DNA from: Hordeum vulgare subsp. vulgare
Lineage: Eukaryota > Streptophyta > Magnoliopsida > Poales > Poaceae
DNA: 64,000 nt
Assembly (NCBI RefSeq): GCF_904849725.1
Contig: NC_058518.1
Location: forward strand, 7,522,147 to 7,586,146
Reading direction: 5' to 3'
Part shown: piece after piece, positions 11,012-24,200 of the stretch
Numbering within the stretch: the stretch's first letter is position 1
Layout: each line of letters begins with the position of its first letter
Position numbers and translations under genes: made by a program
The notes under the pieces: model-generated
Databases searched by the model: none
Told to the model about the DNA's origin: nothing
Seen by the model: only the letters and a program-made list of their open reading frames with translations

Positions 11012-12688
11012 CCGTTTGCTAGCAGACCCTTATATTACGGACCTATATCGCGCGTTTACAGTTTGCAAAAAATCGCTTTTTACGACTAGCGAGGGTCGCG
11101 GCAAAACATAACCCGCATCGTGGAACTATAAAACAGAATATTCACGAATATTCTGTTCTACAGTTTCATGGGCAGGTTCTGTTCTGCCATGGCCCTTGCC
11201 AACCCGCAAATCGCAAGAATTCAAACTTACAATTTGGCATCAATTCCATTGATTTGTAGCAAATTTGAACAACCAAACACAATTTTCGCTCAAATTAAAC
11301 CATTGTTTTTTTTATCAAGACACTAAAGAACATCATGCAAAAGCAACCACCATCTTCACCACCGTCTTGGTTCTCGTTTCTCTCCACAACCCCAAAAGAA
11401 TCTCACGCAAAAGCCATTATCATCTCCGTGACCATCATCGTCAACATCATCACTCTCCATTTCCGCCACCCATTCCCCCACCGGCGCTGAAGTCATCACA
11501 CCTTGCAGCCATCATTCTTCTCTTCAAGATTTCTTTTCTTGCCATATCATGTCATTCTTTGGTGATGTCGTTCATTTTATTGTGATTCATTGTCATGATC
11601 TTGTTCTCCTCTGCAAGAAGCTTGGACAAAGCCTTGTTCTCCTCGGTAAGGGCTTTCCTCTCCTCAATGGCGGCCTTGCACAACCCTTCTTCCTTGAGTA
11701 AGGGCCACTTTCTTGCTTCTCCTGCGCTTTCTTCTCGGCCAACTCCTGCTTCATCTCCTCATTTGATTGCACCATGATATCTATCTTATCATGCAAGCTT
11801 GATGCCTTCGATTCCCTCTTGATCTTGTCCTTCGCCTTTTTGTTTCCATCCGACTTGTTCTTGTTTCTTGGGCCATCATCATCTTCATCATCATCATCCG
11901 TCTCGGTGAGGGAGCCATTCTTCGGTGGGGATTCTTCCTCAATGAACTCCCAGTTTTGGCTATGTTGATGCAATTTCGAACAATGCTCTAGGTTGAATGA
12001 CCTACCATGGGAAGCTTCCATGTCCTTGTACCTTTCTTGCACAATTACTCCTAAAAAACAAAAACAAAATTCAACATATGAAACATGTTTCAAACATTTA
12101 AAGTACAACGTGAGAAAGAACTCACATAGTTCAATTCAACGGTATCACTTGGTGGTGCATTGCGGTCTTATTCCAAGCAAGCAGCCCAACGGCTACAAAC
12201 CGGCTTGATAGCGTCCCAACGACCTTGAAGAGACCTCAAGGTGAGCGGTGTTCTATTGGGATACTTCGCCATGAAGCAGAGGAATTGACCCTCTATCATT
12301 TGCCAATAGCACTTGGCGGTTTGTCTGTGATGGTCGTCGCATCAAGAGACACAACTTCCCACGCCTTGATAAAAAATTGATCTTCCAATGGTGTGTAGTT
12401 CTTGGATCTTGCACCTTTTTTCTTGCTCTTGGTTGAACGCTGCCTTGTCAACCTCCATTACCCCATCTTCTTCCTCACCGCAATCGTGCACGTCATCATC
12501 CAACTCATTGTAAACATAATAACACTTTTTCTATCAATAGGGGTCGAGCTCGGTTCGCACTCCCACCCCATGAATCTCGAAGTTGGCAACCGATACGAGT
12601 CTGTTCGGGACACTTTTTCAGCGTGAAAATATAAAATGACGGTTATTTTGCGGGTTCGCGAGATATACGAGGTCTGCTAGAGTTTCTA
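11012..12688 (-). mobile_element. Non-autonomous PIF/Harbinger element (ORF1 only)
   Basis: The left end reads CCGTTTGCTAGCAGACCC and the right end, reverse-complemented, reads TAGAAACTCTAGCAGACC. They share CTAGCAGACC as an imperfect terminal inverted repeat. TTA flanks both sides (11,009-11,011 and 12,689-12,691), the superfamily's target duplication. At 1.68 kb it is too small for a complete element and no DDE transposase is seen. The only coding content is a degenerate ORF1 on the minus strand. It could move only with a transposase supplied from elsewhere. Confidence 0.75.
11590..12440 (-). pseudogene. Harbinger ORF1 (Myb/SANT with NAM-associated-type C-terminus), broken
   Basis: The minus strand from about 12,440 encodes a Myb/SANT-like start (RSKNYTPLEDQFLIKAWE). 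After an intron-like stretch (about 12,125 to 12,058, acceptor TTTTTTAG), it continues with VQERYKDMEASHGRSFNLEHC, an acidic DDDDEDDDG patch, a lysine-rich segment and a coiled coil. ORF1 proteins of this family bind element ends or carry the transposase to the nucleus. Breaks: an in-frame stop follows SAIGK near 12,300, and a frameshift near 11,700 moves the coiled-coil end (EERKALTEENKALSKLLAEE) to another frame. Confidence 0.75.
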
Positions 12689-12691
12689 TTA

Positions 12692-12975
12692 ACCATATGC
12701 ACGAGTGCCGAGGAGACCTCTTGTACTGTGCATCCTCAAAACCCCAGTTATCAATAAATTACTCCATCTTCTAAAATTCAGATTGCATGTCTTAAATTCT
12801 TGCTCGTTCTTAGTCCGCATTTAGGGTTTCATCTTTGTATTAGGTTCACCATGTTTCCAACATACTGAATAACCGTATCAGAGTCATTTGAGCAATTGCT
12901 AAGGCACACTCTCGATTGTTTGTTGCAGTCAGATCATCAAACTCTCCCCACCAAAAACCATACTATTTGATCAAG
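12692..12975. other. Intergenic between the Harbinger and Sukkula elements
   Basis: No gene is recognised. The stretch GTATCAGAGTCATTTGAGC at about 12,876 looks like a retrotransposon primer-binding site, and the sequence before it could be an LTR tail, but no partner LTR is visible. Confidence 0.35.
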
Positions 12976-12980
12976 ATATA

Positions 12981-15900
12981 TGTGACAGCCCGATGCCGAC
13001 GTTCCAGAAGATTCCCCCTTCTTTCCGTTTTCGTCGTGTGTCTGTTTTTTTTTGTCGTGTCATCATCGCATCATTCGCATCATCTGCATTGCATCGGCAT
13101 CTCCGTTGCCATCAGTTTTCAAACTTGCATCCGCTAGTAGTTGCCGGTCTTCGTCGTTGTCCGTTCTGAGCCCAACCGCACTCGCACGCGCCCGCGGCAC
13201 CGTCGAAACCCTGTTTTAAAAACGCGTTTAAAACTTCCTCTGATCGAGGTGAAACTTGGCACGCGGTCGAGATTTGATATAGCTAGGCCGCCTGTCGAAT
13301 TTCGTCGCGATCGGAGACCGTCTGGTACCCGAACGGTCGTCCGTACCGGCACCGTCTTCGGTTATTCGTCGGACGTCTGTCGGTGTTCTAAAATTCGTGC
13401 CGCGCCGCCCGTTCTCCCTCTCTTCTCCGGATATTCCCTCTACACGGCCACTTAGCACGTCCCGCGTTCGGAATTGTTTAATTCCAGCCGCGCGGTTGAA
13501 ACCGGGGCGAAAAACTGTTAAACCTAGCCCCCCCCCCCATTTGTTATAAATAGACCCCCTCCTAAAATTTAGGCAGCTAACCCTAGCCACCTCGGGATCC
13601 ACGCCGTCCCGAAACCCTAGCCGCCCCCACAGCCTCTCTCCTCCCCCAGCCGCCGCGGGCCCGCCGAGCCCAGATCGGGCCCGGGCAGGCCCATCTGCGC
13701 GCCGCCGCCCGTGCCCGCAGCAGCAGCCCCGTCGCCGGCCGGAGCCCCGCCGTCCTCGGCCCCGTGCGTCCCCGGACCCGCCTCGGTCCCGCCGCCTCCC
13801 GCCGGCCACCGGCAGCCGCCGGAGCGCCGCGCTCTCCCTGCTGGCCGAAACCTTGCGGCCTTGCCCCGCCAGCCGCCGCCCTGCTGCCTCACCGCCGCAG
13901 GTGACAAGATCCGATCAGCTCTCGCCGCTCGCCGGCCTCCGTCGCCAGATCTCGCCTCCCCCGCGCCGGTGTGCCACTCCAGGCCGCCTGCAGAGCCGGC
14001 GCCGTCGCCCCCGCAACGCTCGAGGTCGAGCAGGCAACAGGAGGTCGACAAGGGCCTCGCTCCAGGGCGAGCTGCCGTCCTGGGCCTTCCCCAGCGACGC
14101 GGCCCACCTCGGCCTCCTCAGCTTCCCCGAGCCAGGCCCAGCAGGCGGCTCGGCCCCGCCTCGCCTCTCTCCCCCTGGCCTGCTCCACCCGCAGCACCAG
14201 ACCGACCCAAGTGGAGGCCTGCTAAGGTGAGCAGCCCCCCCCCCCAAGCCTCTTATTTTTTTGCCCTTGCACTCTTTAGATAAATTGCGCCCATGCACGT
14301 GTTGTAGATCCAGCCCGGTAGTGTTATTAATTTGTAGTTTTAGATTTAATTAGTTCGGGGAATATGGATATATTAGAATGCCCGTAGAATATTATCCGTA
14401 AGTCGGATCGCGAAGTTTTAGATATGTATCTCGTGTAACTTTTCGCGTAGAATCCGAATTCAAAACTTGCACTTGTGTTTGACGTCGTTTGGCGTGCCGT
14501 ATGCATAGATTTACTTGCTGTCCCAATTTGTTTGTGCCCCGTATTTATTTTCCGCGCGTGTTCGAAGAGCCCGGACCCCGTAGATAAATGCCTATGTTTT
14601 AGGGGCTATTTTTACATGTATTTTAGAGCGGTCGTAGGTATTTTTGCATGTATGATTTGCCTCTAGTTTATTTTCCCGTATATAGGTCATTTTTCCCGCA
14701 TTAATGTGTGGCATTATTTTGTGTTGCAAACCGCACATATTTTATATGTTTCCGGGGTAGAAAAATCTCATGGATTTTTCTGTGCAATTAGTTTTAGCTT
14801 TTGAGGAAGTTGGTTCACGCGATATTTTTCCGTGATGCCCTTTTGTTTAATTCGTAGGATTTATTTCGTGCCTCGTTTGAATTAGTTGTCAACTAGGGAG
14901 TTGATCTTGGATATTTTGTTTAGCCCCTAGTATTTTTGGTTGCAATAGAAATGCATGGTTAGGTGTTGTTTGCTAGCTCCCAAGTTGCTAGAAATAGTGC
15001 TGTTTTGGAGGAGCTGAAATATTTCTAAGTCTAGAATCTGTTATATTTTGTTGCTGTCTTGTCTTGCTTGCATCTTGTGATCTGTAGCTCTTTTGAGGTT
15101 GGTCCAATGGAGTTAGTTGTACCCCTTATGTTTCTCTAGCATGCTGTTAAGTTTCATGCCATTTGGAGACCTGTAGCTTAGGTTTTTGCTGCTGTCAATA
15201 TTGCTTCAGACTGAAAACTGCACTTTCTCGAGGTGTAATTTTCACTAAGTCTGAAATAGTGTGTGAGATGCCTTTTTGAGACTTCTTTCCCTAGTGATCC
15301 ATGATGCCATGCTAGTTGTTGTTAGTTGTTTGTAGTAGTGCTTCTTGCCCTCTTCCGTGCCATGCCTTGCTTGAGCTTATCGGAGTTGTGTAGCCGAAAC
15401 TGTGAGGCGTAGAAAATGCTATGTGGCTGTTTTTGGCAGATTGTAGTGTTTTCTTGTTTTGGTCGTAGTTTTCGAACCGTAGCTCCATTTTGATCGAGTC
15501 CTACATGTAACTTGCTTAGAATATCGTGTAGTTTCATTTTCTCTCGCGTGATGTATGTTTTTGAAGTGCTCGTGACCGTCGTTGCACACATATTGCATTC
15601 ATGTCATCATATCTTGCGATGCTTGTAACTTTTGATCCGTAGCTCCGTTGGAGATGTTTTCTATGTGTAGATTGCTTGAAATGACGTGTAGAATCACGTG
15701 AACCTATTTTTTTTGCTGTTTAACAACTAATTAAATGCATTAGTTCAGATCTGGACAGAATTGTAAATTAACATATGAGGTCGTCTCGGAGATGCTATAT
15801 GTCATTTCCGACCTCATTTAAAATGCCTAGATAGGTAGTTTAATTTCCGCTTCACCTCCTGCATGTTTGACAACATTAATATTGCCGTGTAAATAACCGG

Positions 15901-17877
15901 GAGTGAACTAAATAATTCATATGTGAAGTTTCGTCAATATGCAACTCGTGGCATATTGAACTTCACTTAGTGTGTAGTGTTTGATTGTGTGAACTGTCAT
16001 GCCGTGACTTGCATGTATTCAGTAGCTCATGCATCATATGTGTAGTGCATCGTGTGGTGAATTCCGTGTGTTGATTTGTGTTTCCGGTTTGCTTCGTCTC
16101 GATAGAGTTCCGCAGCGTGCCGGATTGTGAGGACCCGTTCGACTACGTCGGTTCGTCAGCTTCACGGAGTCATTCTTCTTCCAAGCGGGATCTCAGGCAA
16201 GATGATCATTTCCCCAGATACCATTACTATCATTGCCATGCTAGTTATTTCGATGCTATCGATTATGTCTCGTTGCCTACCACTTGTTAAAAATCAGCCT
16301 CTCAACAATGACATGAATACCTTCAACCTGTTCAACCTAGGAAACCACTGATTGGCTATGTTACCGCTTGCTTACCCATGTTGTTAGCGTTGCTAGTTGC
16401 AGGTGCAGATGCTTCCATGTGAAAGCATGGGTTCCTTGTTATATCACCATATTAAATGCTATCTAATTTAATGCACCTATATACTTGGTAAAAGGTGGAA
16501 GGCTCGGCCTTTCTAGCCTGGTGTTTTGTTCGACCTTTGCCCCTTTAGTTACCGGCTACCGGTGTTATGTTCCATAATTGAGCGCTCCTAACACGATCGG
16601 GGTTGTTATGGGGACCCCCTTGATAATTCGTTTTAGATTAAGACTGGTCTGGCAAGTCCCAACTTTGGTACTACAATTGCCTAATCACGAATAAACTACG
16701 TAGGGAGTAATTAACCCGAGGATAATTTAATCAGCCCTCGGGCCAGTGCTCCTCTTGAGTGTTGGTCCAAAACAGAGCACTGTGCGGGGACACCACGAGG
16801 AAACTCGAGGTTTGGCACTTGTACGCGTCGCTTATCCGTCGTGTCCTGAGAACGAGGTACGCGACTCCTATCGGGATCGTCGACACGTCGGGTGGCCTTG
16901 CTGGATTAGTTTTACCTTTGACGAGGTATCTTGTGCATCGGGATTCCGGTGATGCTTTGGGTAATCTCAGAGTTGAGGTTTTCCACTAGGGAATCCGACG
17001 ATATCGCGAGCTTCGTGATTGAGGATTTCTATGCGGCTTGTGGTAATTTGTGATGGACTAGTTGGAGCACCCCTGCAGGGTTAAATCTTTTCGGAAAGCC
17101 GGGCCCGCGGTTATGTGGCAACGTGGAAACTTTGTTTAGCACTGGTTCTAGATAACTTGAAGTTAACTTAATTAAAACTTGCCAACTGTGTACGTAATCG
17201 TGACTGTCTCTTTCGTGAGTTCCTTCTCCAATCAAGGACACGGTGGGGTTATGTCTGACGTAGGTAGGTGTTCAGGATCATTCATTTGATCATCAGTAGT
17301 TCACGTCCGTTATGCGTAGATCTTCCCCCTCTTATTCTTGTACTCGTAAGTTTAGCCACCAAATATAAGCTTAGCCGCTGCTGCAACCTCCCCACTTAAC
17401 CATGCCTCACCCATTAAGCCTTGCTAGTCTTGATACCTTTGGAAATGAGATTGATGAGTCCCTTGTGGCTCACAGATTACTACAACACCAGTTGCAGGTA
17501 CAGGTAAAGGTTACGTGACGCGAGCGCGTTGATTGTTCATTTGGAGTTGCTTCTTCTTCTTCTTCTTCATCGATCTAGGATGGGTTCCAGGCCGGCAGCC
17601 TGGGATAGCAAGGATGGACGTCGTTCTTCTTTTGTAGTTTGTTTTCGTCCGTAGTCGGACCCTGCTCTTACCCGTGATGTTCATGTAATGTACTGTGGTG
17701 ACTCTGATGTAGCTTGTGGTGAGTGTAAGACAACTTTGTATATATATATATATATCTCTTCTTTTCAGTACATGTACTTGTAACGATATCCATTCTTGCG
17801 ACACGACGAGATGCGCTTCTATCCCTGACGAGGCCTTCGTGCCAAATTGAGGATAGGTTCGCATCTTGGGCGTGACA
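12981..17877 (+). repeat. Sukkula 5' LTR
   Basis: Begins TGTGACAGCCCGATGCCGAC and ends CATCTTGGGCGTGACA. Contains a C run near 13,530, a proline-rich GC-rich block at 13,600-14,230 and a (TA)n run near 17,740. It keeps about 50 bp near 14,760-14,815 that the 3' LTR has lost. Confidence 0.93.
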
Positions 17878-17880
17878 AGT

Positions 17881-17892
17881 TGGTATCAGAGT
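17881..17892 (+). promoter_or_regulatory. Sukkula primer-binding site (initiator tRNA-Met)
   Basis: TGGTATCAGAGT lies three bases after the 5' LTR. The expected complement of the initiator tRNA-Met 3' end is TGGTATCAGAGC, so 11 of 12 bases match. It fixes the element on the plus strand. Confidence 0.9.
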
Positions 17893-19350
17893 CGTACCGA
17901 CCTAGGAGCCCCCTTGATTGATCGAACTTGGCCGAGTCGAGTCTAGTGAAAAACTATTTGAGTCTTAGTCATATATCGGAGAGTAGGATTCCTTTTTTCT
18001 CCTCTTCTATGCTCTAGTGAGGAATCTTGACGTAATAATTTATTCTACTCCTCTTCCCACTCAAAAAAAAATTTAGGATCACGCGGATATTCTTGAGATC
18101 TATATGATGCCGATGTGACGGAGTTCTGTCTTGGTGCCTCCTGTCTGACTTGATTTTCTTCCGCGGAGTTGAGCTCCAGGGGATTCTTGAGCACATCGTT
18201 ATCATTCAGATTTCTTAGTATCTCAGTACGAAGGATGTTCGTAATTGCTTCAATACTAGTAGTGGCGAGATAACCCCGATGTCCCCAGTACTGGTGCAGA
18301 TTGTTCGGGAGTACTCCCATACTTTGTATCGTTGTGGTCACGAGGGTGTGTTGTAGATGAAGGTCCGAGATTCTGGTTGTGTGTTGACGGATGTGATACA
18401 GGTGACGGGTTAGTATAGGAGTTGTGTGATTATTACTCCTTGTATCCGTGTACCAGATTGCATGACCAGATATTTCGGGAATTCATAGGTGGGAATTCAA
18501 GTAGTTGCTTATAGGACAATCTTCCAACAAATGCATGATGTTAGGTTGGGTTCGACATTTAGTGGATTCGTTTGTTCACGGTCGACTTACAGCGGTACAC
18601 GTTGTGTCTTAAAGAGTCCTTGTAGCTTGCTACGACTCGGGGACACTTCGTATGTCGGGTGCACTGCCTTGCACTTGATGGCCACTTTAAAATCGAGCCC
18701 GTGTGATCCTGTCCATGAAAATATCGGACGAAATCTTTCTCATGAGTTTGTTCTGGCTTGTTTCATAAGCCTCACCCTTTGTTTTGTTGAATATGGTAAT
18801 TCAGTTGCTTCGATATCAAGTGATGATTTCAGATCTTTCCTAAGTGGTGTTCTCATATTTTTATGTGGGAATGCAATTCTTTTGTTCGTTCAAATTCTCA
18901 AATCAATTCTTGTCTACCGGAGTTGTCATATCAATTCTTTTCCTACCGGTGTGCTTCTCTTAAGTGAATTCAACCCTCTCCAATTTGCAAGATCATTCTC
19001 TTATTTTATTCCGGAGATCTTTAAATATTTTTCAACTATGACGTAAGTATGGTTTCATCAGTCATATCCCTTCTTCAAGATCTATTTGAATGAATTCTCA
19101 TATTTGGCTCAACCTTGCATCCTTCTTTATTCCGGAGTGTCTCATTAATTCTTGGTGGCGTTCTCCTCCTCATTCTCAGCTTGCAATTCGAAGGAGTGTT
19201 TCTCTCAGTCTTGTTCCATTCTTGTGAAGACTATCATCTCAGCTTCGTGTATCCTCTCATTTGTTCCAAACATGAGTGATTCATTTTTGGCTATCCGGTG
19301 CATTTCTGAGTTGTTTTCATTCTCGATCCTCCGAAGGCCATCATCCAGAA
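17893..19350 (+). other. Sukkula internal domain, part 1 (non-coding)
   Basis: No gag, protease, RT or integrase motif is recognised in any frame. The downstream part is rich in T and C with repeated 'CGGAG(T)' and 'TTCTCA' words. A 185-codon open frame at 18,489-19,046 has no recognisable domain. Confidence 0.7.
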
Positions 19351-19355
19351 GATTC

Positions 19356-21184
19356 TGTTGGGGAACGTCGCATGGGAAACAAAAATTTTCCTACGCGCAC
19401 GAAGACCTATCATGGTGATGTCCATCTACGAGAGGGGATGAGTGATCTACGTACCATTGTAGATCGTACAGCAGAAGAGTTTAGAGAACGCGGTTGATGT
19501 AGTGGAACGTCCTCACGTCCCTCGATCCGCCCCGCGAACAATCCCGCGATCAGTCCCACGATCTAGTACCGAACGGACGGCACCTCCGCGTTCAGCACAC
19601 GTACAGCTCGACGATGATCTCGGCCTTCTTGATCCAGCAAGAGAGACGGAGAGGTAGAAGAGTTCTCCGGCAGCGTGACGGCGCTCCGGAGGTTGGTGAT
19701 GATCTTGTCTCAGCAGGGCTCCGCCCGAGCTCCGCAGAAACACGATCTAGAGGAAAAACTATGGAGGTATGTGGTCGGGCAGCCGTGAGAAAGTCGTCTC
19801 AAATCTGCCCAAAAAGCCCCATATATATAGGAGGAGGGAGGGGGACCTTGCCTTGGGGTCCAAGGGAACCCCAAAGGGTCGGCCGAGCTAGGGGGGAGGA
19901 CTCTCCCCCCCCCCCCCCCAAACCGAGTCCTACTTGGTTTGGTGGGAGGGAGTCCTTCCCCCTTCCCACTTCTTCCTCTTTTTTTTTTCTTCCTTTGATT
20001 TTTCTTCCTTGGCGCATAGGATTTGGTGGGCTGTCCCACCAGCCCACTAAGGGCTGGTGTGACCCCCACAAATACCTATGGGCTTCCCCGGAGTGGGTTG
20101 CCCCCCTCCGGTGAACCCCCGGAACCCATTCGTCATTCCCGGTACATTCCCGGTAACTCCGAAAACCTTCCGGTAATCAAATGAGGTCATCCTATATATC
20201 AATCTTCGTTTCCGGACCATTCCGGAAACCCTCGTGACGTCCGTGATCTCATCCGGGACTCCGAACAACATTCGGTAACCAACCATATAACTCAAATACG
20301 CATAAAACAACGTCGAACCTTAAGTGTGCAGACCCTGCGGGTTCGAGAACTATGTAGACATGACCCGAGAGACTCCTCGGTCAATATCCAATAGCGGGAC
20401 CTGGATGCCCATATTGGATCCTACATATTCTACGAAGATCTTATCGTTTGAACCTCAGTGCCAAGGATTCGTATAATCCCGTATGTTATTCCCTTTGTCC
20501 TTCGGTATGTTACTTGCCCGAGATTCGATCGTCAGTATCCGCATACCTATTTCAATCTCGTTTACCGGCAAGTCTCTTTACTCGTTCCGTAATACAAGAT
20601 CCCGCAACTTACACTAAGTTACATTGCTTGCAAGGTTTGTGTGTGATGTTGTATTACCGAGTGGGCCCCGAGATACCTCTCCGTCACACGGAGTGACAAA
20701 TCCCAGTCTTGATCCATACTAACTCAACTAACACCTTCGGAGATACCTGTAGAGCATCTTTATAGTCACCCAGTTACGTTGCGATGTTTGATACACACAA
20801 AGCATTCCTCCGGTGTCAGTGAGTTATATGATCTCATGGTCATAGGAAAATACTTGACACGCAGAAAACAGTAGCAACAAAATGACACGATCAACATGCT
20901 ATGTCTATTAGTTTGGGTCTAGTCCATCACGTGATTCTCCCAATGACGTGATCCAGTTATCAAGCAACAACACCTTGTTCATAATCAGAAGACACTGACT
21001 ATCATCGATCAACTGGCTAGCCAACTAGAGGCATGCTAGGGACGGTGTTTTGTCTATGTATCCACACATGTAAATGAGTCTTCATTCAATACAATTATAG
21101 CATGGATAATAAACTATTATCTTGATACAGGAATTATAATAATAACTATACATTTATTATTGCCTCTAGGGCATAATTCCAACA
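19356..21184 (-). repeat. Copy A 3' LTR
   Basis: 1,829 bp. On the plus strand it runs from TGTTGGGGAACG to GGCATAATTCCAACA. It holds a 19-base C run near 19,901, longer than in the partner LTR. Confidence 0.95.
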
Positions 21185-21200
21185 GTCTCCCACTTGCACT
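21185..21200 (-). promoter_or_regulatory. Copy A polypurine tract
   Basis: On the minus strand AGTGCAAGTGGGAGAC directly precedes the 3' LTR. It is the expected second-strand primer and is nearly the same as in copy B (CAAGCGGGAGAC). Confidence 0.88.
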
Positions 21201-21236
21201 AGAGTCAATAATCTAGCCCTCACATCACCATGTGAA

Positions 21237-24200
21237 TTACATTGTAATAAATCTAACACCCATACAGTTCTGGTGTCGATCATGTTTTGGCCGTGGAAGA
21301 GGCTTAGTCAGCGGGTCTGCTACATTCAGATCCGTGTGCACTTTGCATATATTTACGTCCTCCTCCTCGACGTAGTCGCGGATGAGGTTGAAGCGTCGTT
21401 TGATGTGTCTGGTCTTCTTGTGAAACCTTGGTTCCTTTGCTAAGGCAATGGCACCAGTGTTGTCACAGAACAAGGTTATTGGATCCAGTGCACTTGGCAC
21501 CACTCCAAGATCCGTCATGAACTGCTTCATCCAGACACCCTCCTTGGCCGCCTCCGAGGCAGCCATGTATTCCGCTTCACATGTAGAATCTGCTACGACG
21601 CTTTGCTTGGAACTGCACCAGCTTACTGCACCCCCATTAAGAATAAACACGTATCCGGTTTGCGACTTAGAGTCGTCCGGATCTGTGTCAAAGCTTGCAT
21701 CGACGTAACCTTTTACGGCGAGCTCTTCGTCACCTCCATACACGAGAAACATCTCCTTAGTCCTTTTCAGGTACTTCAGGATATTCTTGACCGCCGTCCA
21801 GTGATCCACTCCTGGATTACTCTGGAACCTGCCTGCCATACTTATGGCCAGGCTAACATCCGGTCTAGTGCACAGCATCGCATACATGATAGAGCCTATG
21901 GCTGAAGCATAGGGGACGGATCGCATATGCTCTCTATCTTCATCAGTTGCTGGGCACTGAGTCTTACTCAATCTCGTACCTTGTAACACTGGCATGAACC
22001 CTTTCTTGGACTGTTCCATTTTGAACCTCTTCAAAACTTTATCAAGGTATGTGCTTTGTGAAAGTCCTATCAGGCGTTTTGATCTATCCCTATAGATCTT
22101 AATGCCTAGAATGTAAGCAGCTTCTCCTAGGTCCTTCATAGAGAAACTTTTATTCAAGTAACCTTTTATGCTCTCCAAAAGCTCTATGTTGTTTCCAATC
22201 AGTAATATGTCATCCACATATAATATTAGAAACGCCACAGAGCTCCCACTCACTTTCTTGTAAATACAAGATTCTCCAACCACTTGTATAAACCCAAATG
22301 CTTTGATCACCTCATCAAAGCGTTTGTTCCAACTCCGAGATGCTTGCACCAGTCCATAAATGGATCGCTGGAGCTTGCACACCTTGTCAGCATTTTTAGG
22401 ATCGACAAAACCTTCGGGTTGCATCATATACAACTCTTCCTTAAGGAAACCGTTGAGGAACGCCGTTTTGACATCCATCTGCCAGATTTCATAATCGAAA
22501 AATGCAGCTATTGCTAACATGACTCTGACGGACTTAAGCATCGCTACGGGAGAGAAATTCTCATCGTAGTCAATTCCTGGAACTTGTGAAAAACCCTTTG
22601 CCACAAGTCGAGCTTTATAAACGGTCACATTACCGTCAGCGTCCGTCTTCTTCTTAAAGATCCATTTGTTCTGAATAGCCTTGCGGCCCTCAGGCAGTAT
22701 CTCCAAAGTCCACACTTTGTTCTCATACATGGATCCTATCTCGGATTTCATGGCTTCTAGCCATTTGTTGGAATCTGGGCCCACCATTGCTTCTTCATAA
22801 TTTGCAGGTTCATTGTTGTCTAACAACATGATTGATAAGACGGGATTACCGTACCACTCTGGAGCAGCGCGTGATCTCGTCGACCTGCGTGGTTCAACAG
22901 AAACTTGAACTGGAGTTTCATGATCATCATCATTAACTTCCTCCTCAACCGGCGTCGCAATGACAGAGGTTTCCCCTTGTCCTGCGCCACCATCCAGAGG
23001 GATGAGAGGTTCGACAACCTCGTCAAGTTCTATCTTCCTCCCACTCAATTCTCTCGAGAGAAACTCCTTCTCGAGAAAAGTTCCGTTCTTAGCAACAAAC
23101 ACTTTGCCCTCGGATTTGAGATAGAAGGTGTACCCTACTGTCTCTTTTGGGTAACCTATGAAGACGCATTTTTCCGCTTTGGGTTCCAGCTTTTCAGGCT
23201 GAAGCTTTTTGACATAAGCATCACATCCCCAAACTTTAAGAAACGACAATTTTGGTCTTTTGCCATACCACAGTTCGTATGGTGTCGTCTCAACGGATTT
23301 TGATGGTGCCCTATTTAAAGTGAATGCAGCTGTTTCTAATGCATAGCCCCAAAATGATAACGGCAAATCAGTAAGAGACATCATAGATCGCACCATCTCT
23401 AACAAAGTACGATTACGACGTTCGGACACACCATTACGCTGTGGTGTTCCAGGCGGTGTTAACTGCGAAACAATTCCACATTGTCTTAAGTGAGTACCAA
23501 ACTCGAAACTCAGATATTCACCCCCACGATCAGACCGTAGGAACTTGATCTTCTTGTTACGATGATTTTCTACTTCACTCTGAAATTGTTTGAACTTTTC
23601 AAATGTTTCAGACTTGTGCTTCATCAAGTATACATAACCATATCTACTTAAATCGTCAGTGAAGGTGAGAAAGTAACGATATCCGCCGCGTGCCTCCACG
23701 CTCATTGGACCACACACATCGGTATGTATGATTTCCAACAAGTCACTTGCACGCTCCATTGTTCCGGAGAACGGAGTCTTAGTCATCTTGCCCATGAGGC
23801 ATGGTTCGCACGTGTCAAGTGAATCAAAGTCAAGTGACTCCAAAAGTCCATCAGCATGGAGTTTCTTCATGCGCTTTACACCAATATGACCCAAGCGGCA
23901 GTGCCATAAAAATATGGCGCTATCATTGTTTACTCTAACTCTTTTGGTCTCAATGTTATGTATATGCGTATCTCTATCAAGATTCAATATGAACAATCCT
24001 CTCACATTCGGTGCATGACCATAAAAGATGTTACTCATAGAAATAGAACAACCATTATTCTCAGACTTAAAAGAGTAACCGTCTCGCAATAAACAAGATC
24101 CAGATATAATGTTCATGCTCAACGCAGGCACTAAATAACAATGATTCAAGTTCATCACTAATCCCGATGGTAGTTGAAGTGACACTGTGCCGACGGCGAT

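Noticed and set aside
12870..12895. Possible primer-binding site (GTATCAGAG) of another LTR element before Sukkula
   Set aside because: It lacks the leading TGG, and no LTR pair or coding domain can be matched to it in the window.
13711..14283. 190-codon proline-rich frame, with a 186-codon copy at 39,088-39,648
   Set aside because: Both lie in the GC-rich part of the Sukkula LTRs. All reading frames are open there because of composition, and duplication reflects the LTR pair.
17540..17760. Short CTT and TA tandem repeats as possible CRISPR-like or regulatory arrays
   Set aside because: They are ordinary microsatellites inside the Sukkula LTR, and the genome is a plant's.
19614..20114. 166-codon frame and similar frames at 26,732, 36,423 and 29,583
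   Set aside because: They lie in the LTRs of copies A and B and reflect shared LTR sequence, not genes.
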